Below, one piece after another: positions 17,754-24,618 of a stretch of DNA of 64,000 bases (position 1 is its first letter; every line of letters begins with the position of its first letter). A program made the position numbers and the translations under genes. Source of the DNA: Acidimicrobiia bacterium (GTDB lineage Bacteria; Actinomycetota; Acidimicrobiia; Acidimicrobiales; CAIXPF01); NCBI GenBank assembly GCA_947476745.1, contig CANJRG010000003.1, positions 1-64,000 on the forward strand, read 5' to 3'. Under the pieces are notes generated by a model that had not been told where the DNA came from, did not search any database, and saw only the letters and a program-made list of their open reading frames with translations.

Positions 17754-18710
17754 ATGAGCGACATCGAGCAGATGATGGCGGCAATGCAGGCAATGCAGGA
17801 GCAGCTCGCGGCGCTGAAAGCGATGCCGGACGAACTGGCGGCGTTGAGAGCCGACAACCAGTCCATGCGTGCCGATAACGAGGCGCTGCGGGCTGAGGTG
17901 GCCGAACTGCGCGGCGGCCGGCCCACGGCGCAGATCGACCTGACCGACGGCGCCGGCGGCGAGGCGACGGTGTCGGGGTCGCGTCCGGTGAGCCGTCGGG
18001 GGATGATCGCGGCGGTTGCCGGTGCGGCGGGTGGGGTCCTGCTGGGTCAGGCGACGCCGGCTGCGGCGGCGAACGGCAACCCCGTGGTCCTCGGCAACAA
18101 CAACACGACCAGCAACGTCGCCACTGCCATGACCAGGATCGTCAACACGTCCACCGTCGATGTCACAACGGGGCTGCTGGCCCAATGCGCCGGCCCCCTC
18201 GGCTGGGGCCTTTTCGGCTACGGAACAAACACGACGGGTTCGAGCTTCGGCGTGTTCGGCCGCTCCGAGGGCACCAGCGGCCACGGCGTGGGCGCCGCAG
18301 CGGGCGCCGCGACCGGTAAGACCTTCGGGGTGTATAGCACGGCTGCCAGCGACAGCGGCACAGGCGTGTACGGCTACGTGTATGCCTCGACCGGCACCAC
18401 CTACGCGGTGCACGGCCGCGCCGACAGCACCACCGGCACCGGGGTGTTCGGCACTGCGACGGCCACGACCGGCGCCACGTATGGCGTGTACGGCAAGACC
18501 GCGAGCCCGGCCGGGTTCGCGTTGTACGGCGAAGGCCGCCTCAAGGTCACCGGTCGGTCCTTTCTTCGCACACCGAACTCGGCGCCCGTCGACGCCGACC
18601 TGAACAACGGATCGGTGTCGCTCTACCTCGACGAGGCCGCCAACAGGCTCAAGGTTCGTGTGAAGTACTCGAACGGCACCGTGAAGACCGCCACCATCGC
18701 CCTGGCCTGA
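17754..18710 (+). CDS. Coiled-coil protein with internal twin-arginine segment and Gly-rich repeats
   Basis: The 318-residue product starts with a methionine/leucine-rich coiled coil (residues 1-55), then SRRGMIAAVAGAAGGVLLGQ (about 80-100), a twin-arginine-type export signal placed internally, ending in TPAAAAN. The remainder is a beta-rich repeat region with GVFGRSEGTSGHGVG, GVYGYVYASTG, GVFGTATATTG and GVYGKTASPAG, spaced about 27-30 residues, reminiscent of trimeric surface and phage-tail repeats. A short C-terminal domain ends with VRVKYSNGTVKTATIALA. The N-terminal coil in the cytoplasm and a repeat part outside is an odd topology. A surface or cell-envelope role is inferred; no named family is recognised. 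Confidence 0.65.
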   Translation: MSDIEQMMAAMQAMQEQLAALKAMPDELAALRADNQSMRADNEALRAEVAELRGGRPTAQIDLTDGAGGEATVSGSRPVSRRGMIAAVAGAAGGVLLGQATPAAAANGNPVVLGNNNTTSNVATAMTRIVNTSTVDVTTGLLAQCAGPLGWGLFGYGTNTTGSSFGVFGRSEGTSGHGVGAAAGAATGKTFGVYSTAASDSGTGVYGYVYASTGTTYAVHGRADSTTGTGVFGTATATTGATYGVYGKTASPAGFALYGEGRLKVTGRSFLRTPNSAPVDADLNNGSVSLYLDEAANRLKVRVKYSNGTVKTATIALA

Positions 18711-18949
18711 CCGGCACTGTGACCCAACGATGTTTCGAGCCGCCGCGAGTTGCCGTGCGCCCGCCCTGGCGCTTCGCCGCGGGTGCCACCACTGGACAGC
18801 GTCATCGGGTTTTCAGCCGACTCATCACCGGTGCCGGTGATGACCTCGATCTGCGCCAACATCCCGGGTTGACACCGATGACCTCCGACGTGATGGTCGT
18901 CGCCGTCCGCGACTCGGTGGACTGGACCCACTGGGTTCACTCGAGGTCT

Positions 18950-19352
18950 GCCGTGCCCCCAGCGCGATTTGTCATCGACATTCCGTTGACGGGCGAGGGC
19001 TGCGCGTAGCCGGTCGTTCTCTTCCTCAACCGCCTTGCGGGGTGCGAGGAACCCGCCTCCCTTGTGCAGCAGCCCGAGCGGCACACCCGACCGGCCTCGT
19101 TCGTCGTCGCCGTCCTGGGCCGTGGCAGCGCCCCGCGTCGAGTCGTGTTCAAGCGCTGCCGGTTGGTCTTGGGCCGCCGGCTGTGCCGGCTGGGCGGAGG
19201 GCTGTTTCGATTGGACGTGTTCGGTCCACTGGCTGCCGTCCCGCCAGCGAATCTGTTCGCTGTTGGCGGGGTCCTCGAACCTGCAGGCGGCTGGGCTTGC
19301 CGGTCACTCCTGTCGTCGGGTGCCGGCCGGGTGCGGCGGCGGGGGGTCATGA
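18950..19352 (-). pseudogene. Remnant of a DUF2510-domain gene
   Basis: In one minus-strand frame the reading is FEDPANSEQIRWRDGSQWTEHV, the DUF2510 signature (DP...RWWDG..WTEH), then a Gln/Pro/Ala linker and LLHKGGGFLAPRKAVEEEN, which resembles the start of a DUF4041-type coiled-coil region. The frame has no start codon: upstream, a GTG reading VTGKPSRLQ is in another frame, and a stop blocks this one. Downstream the reading runs into noise and the gene on the opposite strand. It is a broken fragment, probably of a phage- or transfer-related gene. Confidence 0.6.
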
Positions 19353-20489
19353 GGTGAAGCGGGTGAGGAACTCGTCGACGGAGATGACGGTGATGCCGTA
19401 GCTGCGTGCCTTTCGGGCCTTGCCGGAGTCGGAGGCGACATCGGCGGCGACGCACAGGTCGAGTTTCTTGGTCACCGACCCGACCGGTTGCAGCCCGGCG
19501 TTCGCGGCGAGGGCTTCCAGCTGGCGGCGGGGGATCTCCGTTCCGCCGGTGACGGCGGTGCCGGTGAAACACACCGTCCAGCCGGTGCCGGTGGGCACTT
19601 CCCGCGGGAGTTCGGTCATGTCGGGCACGGCGTGCTGCGGGATGGTGAGGGCGGCGGCGATGCGGTGCAGCAGTTGGTGTTCGACCGCGGTGACGATGCC
19701 GTCGCGTTGCGCAGCGGCGACCAGTGCCCGGAAGTACGCCTGGTGCAGCCATGCCAGGGTGTCGCCGTCGAGGCCAAGTCCGCCGGCGAGCTCGTCGAGG
19801 TAGGCGGCTTCGGCGTGTTCGACGACGCCGTCGTCGAGCGCCCAGTCGAGGGCGTCGAGGTATTCGAGCGCCCGCCGTTCGCTGGTGGGCAGGCTCATCT
19901 TGCCCAGCGTGCGGGTGAGCGGTGAGGACAGCGTCTCGCCGTGTGCGTCGCGGCGATGGGTACGCAGCACGGTGGGCGCCGAATAGGTTATCAGCGATGC
20001 CGGATGTACCTCGCCGTCGGCTTCGTCCACGAGGTGACGGAACAGCGTGGCGGTGGCGCGGGCGTCGGCCAGGGCCCGGTGCGCTCGTTCGAGCGGAATG
20101 CCGTAGGTCTCGGCGGCGGCGCCGAGCCGTTGGCCGGATAGCTGCAGCGTGCAGACACCCTCGCCGGGGTGGAACTCGGCGCCGGCCACGGCGAGGTCGT
20201 TGGCCAACATGCGCCGGTCGAAGTTCAGGTTGTGCGCGACGAGCACGGCGCCGTGCAGACGCTGTGCCAGGAGTGGGGCGACCTCGGCCATGGTCGGCGC
20301 GGCCGAGACCATCGACGCTGTCACGCCGTGCAGGCCGGTCGGGCCGACGTCGCGCTGGGGGTTCACCAGCGTGTCGAGCTCGTCGATCACCTCGAGCGAG
20401 TCGCCGTCGAGGACCACGACGGCCACCTCGACAATCCGGTCCGCGTTTTTGAGCCCGGTCGTTTCACAGTCCACCACGGCGAAGTTCAC
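19347..20489 (-). CDS. DnaQ-like 3'-5' exonuclease with TerB-like and BRCT domains
   Basis: This 380-residue protein starts NFAVVDCETTGL (Asp7, Glu9 of the DEDDh site) and continues with LVAHNLNFDRRML and HRALADARATA, completing the exonuclease domain (about 1-165). A helical middle (about 195-280, LDWALDDGVVEHAEAAYL) resembles a TerB-type domain. The C-terminal BRCT domain (about 290-380) shows GWTVCFTGTAVTG and SVTKKLDLCVAAD. Similar actinobacterial proteins carry the same order and are presumed DNA-repair or proofreading nucleases. The GTG start is preferred because the family begins with the MNFAVVDCET strand. Confidence 0.85.
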   Translation of the reverse strand: MNFAVVDCETTGLKNADRIVEVAVVVLDGDSLEVIDELDTLVNPQRDVGPTGLHGVTASMVSAAPTMAEVAPLLAQRLHGAVLVAHNLNFDRRMLANDLAVAGAEFHPGEGVCTLQLSGQRLGAAAETYGIPLERAHRALADARATATLFRHLVDEADGEVHPASLITYSAPTVLRTHRRDAHGETLSSPLTRTLGKMSLPTSERRALEYLDALDWALDDGVVEHAEAAYLDELAGGLGLDGDTLAWLHQAYFRALVAAAQRDGIVTAVEHQLLHRIAAALTIPQHAVPDMTELPREVPTGTGWTVCFTGTAVTGGTEIPRRQLEALAANAGLQPVGSVTKKLDLCVAADVASDSGKARKARSYGITVISVDEFLTRFTS

Positions 20490-20726
20490 CGGTCACCACC
20501 CTGTCCGCTGATTCCTTCGGACCGTACCAGCGCCCTCTGACAGCGAAGCGCACCTCCCGCCCTGCCCGGGGAGTTCACCCCTGCCGTCACGGCACCGGCC
20601 GCGGGCCCGGCCCCGCACCGCCGGCGCTGACCCGGCGATCTCGCCGCGCCTGCTTGCCGTCGGCGTCCGTGTCCGGACGGTCCCGCCCGTCGAGAGCGGC
20701 CGACCGGCCGCCGGGCGGGAGAAACG

Positions 20727-21209
20727 GTGCACACCATCGCCGGGCAGGCGGAACCAGGGATCGTGGCGTCGCTGCCGCGCGCCATCGCCGACCCGGACTC
20801 TCCCGTTCTGCTGATCGGCGCCACCGGCTCCCTGCGCGCCGCCAACCAGGCCGAGCTGGTGCCGCTCGTGCAGGCGTGGTTGTCGTCCTTCCCCGACAAC
20901 GCCTCGCCGATGGCCCACTGCCTCGTGCACCGCGTTCCCCTCGGCGAGGTGTTCGACCCGACCCAGGCGGTCGGCCATCCCCACGTCGAGCCGCGTCGGA
21001 TGCTGCGCCGGGTGCCCGACCCGGTGCTCGGCGAGGTGCTGGTGGCCGGCTACCCGTTCAAGTTCTCGGCCCAGCCGCAACTGCCAGCGCTGTACGCACC
21101 GCTGCTCGGCGAGCACAACCGTGAGGTGCTGCAACGGGTGCTGGGCTACGACGACGCCACCATCGACGCGCTGGTGGGCGACGGCGTGCTGCAGTCCGGT
21201 CCCCGCTGA
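20727..21209 (+). pseudogene. C-terminal fragment of a CaiB/BaiF family III CoA-transferase
   Basis: Residues about 40-160 read NQAELVPLVQAWLSSFP, HPHVEPRRMLRRVPDPVLGE and PLLGEHNREVLQRVLGYDD, the conserved end of family III CoA-transferases. The normal 270 or so N-terminal residues, with the active Asp, are absent. The first 39 residues are not family-like and there is no ribosome site, so it is an inactive remnant. It is followed by another remnant, pointing to past recombination here. Confidence 0.75.
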
Positions 21210-21218
21210 CGGCGCGCC

Positions 21219-21380
21219 CGCGCCCGGCTCGTCCTCGCCGCCCGCAGAGGCGAAGCCCTCGACACAGCCGGCACCGGGCTGCCGCTGTCGTGGGCGCAGC
21301 CGGACATGCCGTCGCTCGCCGAGTTCGGGCGGCAATGGGTCGCCCGGCAACTCGACTGGGAGTCACGCACCCGCCGAGCT
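21219..21380 (+). pseudogene. Integrase N-terminal fragment related to the intact integrase at 16.1 kb
   Basis: One frame reads GEALDTAGTGLPLSW and then SLAEFGRQWVARQLDWESRTRR. It aligns without gaps over its first half to the intact integrase (GERFDERTGLPVLW and LEWTREWLAGEWDDLELRTR), sharing TGLP, WA, the Trp and RTR. There is no start, no catalytic domain, and the frame closes near 21440. It is the scar of a second, related integrase. Confidence 0.6.
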
Positions 21381-21402
21381 CATCCAGGAAGTCCGCAGCG
21401 CC

Positions 21403-21960
21403 GTGATCGGCGGTCGGACGTTGGGCACGGTCCTGACGCTCTTTGAGGACCCGCTCTGCGAGGGACTGTGGGACGACCTGAAGTTCGTCCCGATGGCTCC
21501 GGCAACGGCCCGCGCCAACGCCGACGACGATGAGATCCGACACGCCGCTCGGGAACTCGAGCTCTTCTTCGACCTGGTGGCATTCGAGAGCGCCGACCTC
21601 CGGTCGTTCCTGCTCCACCCGACCTACGCCGGCATGCGCACCACCGACGAGCGGACGCTGGCCGATGCGCTCGGTCAACTCGCTGCGGCAGTGGGGTCGG
21701 CGGGGGACGACTCGCCTGGTTGGCGTCAGGTCGCGGACTTCCTGCGTGGCTTCGGCTGGGACGGCAGCTGCGACAGCACCCGCCATCGCTCCAGAGCGGT
21801 GTCCTCCACGGGAATCGTATTTCCCGAACCGCCGATAGCCTCCATTCCGTACCTCTCGGTCTTGCGGCGGGGGGACACCGCGGCCGCAAGAAGCGCTGGA
21901 GTGAGGGGAGTGCGATGGCCGGCAAGCCGAAACCGGGCCCGTTGGAGGCCTTCGAGCTGA
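21403..21960 (+). CDS. Hypothetical protein, uncertain gene
   Basis: The open frame reads VIGGRTLGTVLTLFEDPLCE, then an acidic helical stretch DDDEIRHAARELELFFDLVAF and RSFLLHPTYAGM, which look coding. After about residue 120 the sequence turns Arg/Ser-rich and is probably not read. The end overlaps the next gene by 46 bases. The GTG at 21403 has CAGGAAG some 11 bases upstream. It could be a truncated gene whose own start was lost when the fragments at 20.7-21.4 kb were joined. No family is recognised. Confidence 0.4.
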   Translation: MIGGRTLGTVLTLFEDPLCEGLWDDLKFVPMAPATARANADDDEIRHAARELELFFDLVAFESADLRSFLLHPTYAGMRTTDERTLADALGQLAAAVGSAGDDSPGWRQVADFLRGFGWDGSCDSTRHRSRAVSSTGIVFPEPPIASIPYLSVLRRGDTAAARSAGVRGVRWPASRNRARWRPSS

Positions 21961-22700
21961 ATATGGGCGACGCCGAGGGTCTCGTCCTGCTCGCCGAGAG
22001 TCTCACCAACTATCGAGCTCGTCGGATGCGGGCCGAGATGCGAACCAAGGTCGGTGAAGCGCTGCGGGTTCCCCAACGTGACCGGGGCGCCCTCGACTGC
22101 ATCGAGAGTCCCGATCTGTTCGTCGTGCTCAAGCCCGGCGGCCGACTCACCCGCCAGAACTTCGACCAGCACGACCCGCTGCTGCGCCAGGCCATCGTGG
22201 CCGGCTGTGCGGCGCTCGAGACCTACCTCGCCGACGTTGCGATCGCCACGGCGAGGCAGCTCATCGGGGGCGGCGCACCGCTCCCGGCTCGTCTGGCGAG
22301 GATCGGGATGGACGTGGGCGGCTGGTTCGACCTCAAGGAGCGCTACCAGCGCGAGCGCCGGGGCATCACCGAGCAGGTGATCGCGCCGTACCTACGCGAA
22401 ACGGCAAGTACGAGCCCCTCGAAGGTCGGCGAACTGCTCAGCACGGTCGGCGTCCCGGAGGCACTGGCAAAGATCGACAGGTGCCGCCGAGTCGAAAAGA
22501 ACACCACCAGGACCGAGTTGGAGCGGATCACGATCCGGCGCAACAAGATCGCACACGCTGCGGACCGGAAGGGTCACGGCCGGGCCTCCATCACCGGGGC
22601 CGAGGTCAGTGCTGACCTGGCTGTGCCACGGCCCGTGGTCGTGGCGGTCGACCGGATCCCGGCCGAGGCCCGTCTGACGCCGGCGGCGCAGCGGCGCTGA
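21915..22700 (+). CDS. HEPN-motif protein, candidate RNase
   Basis: This 261-residue helical protein carries RRNKIAHAADR near its C-terminus, with R209 and H214 in the RNxxxH pattern of HEPN ribonucleases. An earlier segment, DPLLRQAIVAGCAALETYLADVA, resembles the first helices of RiboL-PSP-type HEPN domains, which are found in abortive-infection and toxin genes. The ATG at 21915 follows GAGGGGAG at good spacing; the longer open frame upstream is not coding-like. It lies directly before the nuclease-fold gene at 22750, with a 49-base gap, and the two may be coupled. A role in RNA cleavage is inferred from the motif only. Confidence 0.65.
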   Translation: MAGKPKPGPLEAFELNMGDAEGLVLLAESLTNYRARRMRAEMRTKVGEALRVPQRDRGALDCIESPDLFVVLKPGGRLTRQNFDQHDPLLRQAIVAGCAALETYLADVAIATARQLIGGGAPLPARLARIGMDVGGWFDLKERYQRERRGITEQVIAPYLRETASTSPSKVGELLSTVGVPEALAKIDRCRRVEKNTTRTELERITIRRNKIAHAADRKGHGRASITGAEVSADLAVPRPVVVAVDRIPAEARLTPAAQRR

Positions 22701-22749
22701 AACCGTCGAACAGCTTCCTGGAGGGGACGCGCGTATCGCGACGTGGAAC

Positions 22750-23523
22750 ATGAAGCAGGCCGTGGCGCCGAAGTTAAAGCTGCCCGACCTGTGGAGCTGG
22801 GCAGAGGGACGGATCGACCCCGACGTCGTCGTATTCACCGAGGCCCGCGTTCCGAAAGACGGGGTGCCGGCCGGCTGGTCCGCCCACTGGGACCCGGCCG
22901 GGATCGATCCCAAACGTCGGTGGGGCACGGTCATGGCGGCCCGCGACATCGAGCTACGTGAGGTCACCTCGGTACGGGTCGGTATGACCCGGCGGCCGAT
23001 CGGGCAAGCGATACCGGGCACGACGGTCGTCGCCGACGTAGTGCGCGACGGCGAGCGCTGGGCCGCGGTCGTCGGTCTGTACGGCCTGAACGTCGACCGG
23101 GACGGCAAACGGTGCGGTCACGGCCTGCACTCGATGCGGCGGCTGGTCGACGACCTGTCGGTGCTGTTCCGATCGCGGCGTGGCGAACGCCTCGTGCTGG
23201 CCGGCGACTTCAACCTGTGGCCGCGTGATGTACACAGCAGCGTGCGGCTGCGGGAGTACGGACTGGTCGACCTGGTCGAGTACACGAGCCGGCACCGACG
23301 GCCGCTAACGGGCTGTGCAAGCTGCGCCGGGGCGGCGGGATGCGGGCACCTGTGGACCCACCGCAACGGCAACTCTCCGAACGCCGCCGTTCAGCAGATC
23401 GACTACATCCTTGCCACCGAGGCGATGTTGCCCGAGCTGCTCGCCGTCTACGGCGGAGTCGGCAACTTCGAGGACGCCTGGACCGCCAGCGACCACGCCC
23501 CGGTCGTCGCCGAGTTCGTCTGA
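22750..23523 (+). CDS. Endonuclease/exonuclease/phosphatase-fold protein
   Basis: The 257-residue protein has the family's VVVFTEARVPKDG (metal-binding Glu), RLVLAGDFNLWPRD (GDFN), QIDYILAT and the C-terminal SDHAPVVAEFV, the Asp-His pair. Members cleave nucleic acids or remove phosphates. The family's first strand, RIATWNM, is present but lies upstream of the ATG (bases 22732-22752) with no ATG, GTG or TTG before it. GGAGGGG sits at 22720-22726, so initiation at a rare codon such as ATC at 22735 is possible. I give the ATG at 22750 as the conservative start. The gene ends 65 bases before the HDAC-like gene. Confidence 0.8.
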   Translation: MKQAVAPKLKLPDLWSWAEGRIDPDVVVFTEARVPKDGVPAGWSAHWDPAGIDPKRRWGTVMAARDIELREVTSVRVGMTRRPIGQAIPGTTVVADVVRDGERWAAVVGLYGLNVDRDGKRCGHGLHSMRRLVDDLSVLFRSRRGERLVLAGDFNLWPRDVHSSVRLREYGLVDLVEYTSRHRRPLTGCASCAGAAGCGHLWTHRNGNSPNAAVQQIDYILATEAMLPELLAVYGGVGNFEDAWTASDHAPVVAEFV

Positions 23524-23534
23524 CCGACCCGGCG

Positions 23535-23559
23535 TGTCACATCTCCGCCGGTATCCGTC
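23535..23559 (+). promoter_or_regulatory. Promoter-like motif TGTCACA-N14-CGTC before the HDAC-like gene
   Basis: TGTCACA (23535-23541) and CGTC (23556-23559) are separated by 14 bases, ending about 30 bases before the HDAC-like ATG. Beyond these two boxes, the following TCTC, CGG, and AGTA bases also match the copy at 27360. The form resembles ECF sigma promoters of the ECF41 kind, though I recall a longer spacer there. Confidence 0.6.
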
Positions 23560-23588
23560 AGTAGGTACGGACCTATCAGGAGGACACC

Positions 23589-24476
23589 ATGGCCGACACC
23601 ATCATCGACCTGTACTGGAGCGAGGCCTACGGCGCCTCGGGGATCGAGCTCGAGACGACCCGGAAGTCGTCGTTCGTGGCGGCGAGCCTCGCCGCCGACC
23701 CGGTTCCGGGCGTGCGGCTCGTCGCCCCGAGCCCGGCCACCCCGGACGAGTTCGGCGCCGTCCACGACGGTGCCTACGTCGACGCCGTGCGGCACGGTAC
23801 CCCGGCCTGGCTGGCCCGCTCGAACGGCATCGGCTGGACGGACGAGCTGTTCTCCGCCGTGGCAGCCTCGACCGGTGGCGTACGTGACGCCGCCCTGACC
23901 GCCATGCGGACGGGCATCGCCGGTTCCCTCTCGAGCGGCCTGCACCACGCCCGGGCCGGTGAGGGCAACGGGTTCTGCACGTTCAACGGCCTGGTCGTCG
24001 CCGCACGGGCGGCACTGCGGGCCGGTGCCGGTCGGGTGCTGGTGGTCGATCTCGACGCCCACTGCGGCGGCGGAACGGCGTCGATGCTCGACCGGGTTCC
24101 TGGGATGGAGCAGGTCGATGTGTCGCTGTCGTCGTTCGACGAGTACGCGAGCCGTCCCGGTGCCCGGCTGTGGCTCCCGACCAGGGACTCCTACCTCGAG
24201 ACGGTGACGGAGGCCCTCGACAGCGTCGAGGACCCGACCGGCGTCGGGCTGGTGCTCTACAACGCCGGGATGGACGTGCACTGGTCGGCGGGCACGCCGG
24301 GTGGTCTCGACGACGACCAGGTCCGCCGGCGGGAGGAGCTGCTGTTCGACTGGGCCCGGAGCCACGGCATTGCCGTGGCGTTCGTGCTGGCCGGCGGGTA
24401 CCTGAGCCCGTGCACGTGGGACGAGCTCGTCTCGCTGCATCGCATCACCATCGAGGTTGCGACATGCAGCCGCTGA
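23589..24476 (+). CDS. HDAC-like zinc amidohydrolase
   Basis: This 295-residue protein has the arginase/deacetylase fold. It carries the active-site His pair GLHHARAG (H119, H120), zinc ligands DLDAHCGGG (D156, H158) and NAGMDVH (D229), and LAGGYLS at the loop that contributes the active Tyr. All ligands are intact, so it should be catalytically active on an acetyl-lysine, acetylpolyamine or similar amide. The ATG follows CAGGAGG 7 bases upstream. It has its own promoter-like motif and lies before the helicase gene. Bacterial HDAC-like enzymes are usually solitary metabolic genes, so this context is unusual. Confidence 0.88.
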   Translation: MADTIIDLYWSEAYGASGIELETTRKSSFVAASLAADPVPGVRLVAPSPATPDEFGAVHDGAYVDAVRHGTPAWLARSNGIGWTDELFSAVAASTGGVRDAALTAMRTGIAGSLSSGLHHARAGEGNGFCTFNGLVVAARAALRAGAGRVLVVDLDAHCGGGTASMLDRVPGMEQVDVSLSSFDEYASRPGARLWLPTRDSYLETVTEALDSVEDPTGVGLVLYNAGMDVHWSAGTPGGLDDDQVRRREELLFDWARSHGIAVAFVLAGGYLSPCTWDELVSLHRITIEVATCSR

Positions 24477-24618
24477 CCGGTCGGCCGAACCCGGCGACGC
24501 CGTCGGTAGGCACGGGAAGTCAACCGGTCGTGGTCGAGTGGAGCAACACTGGAGAGACAGTTGAGCGGGACGAACGCAGCCGAGTGGCGAATTCGGAACC
24601 TGTCGATAGGTCGAACCG

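Noticed and set aside
24476-24618. Alternative upstream start of the helicase at TTG 24560
   Set aside because: It is in another frame; an in-frame TAG at 24607 blocks extension.
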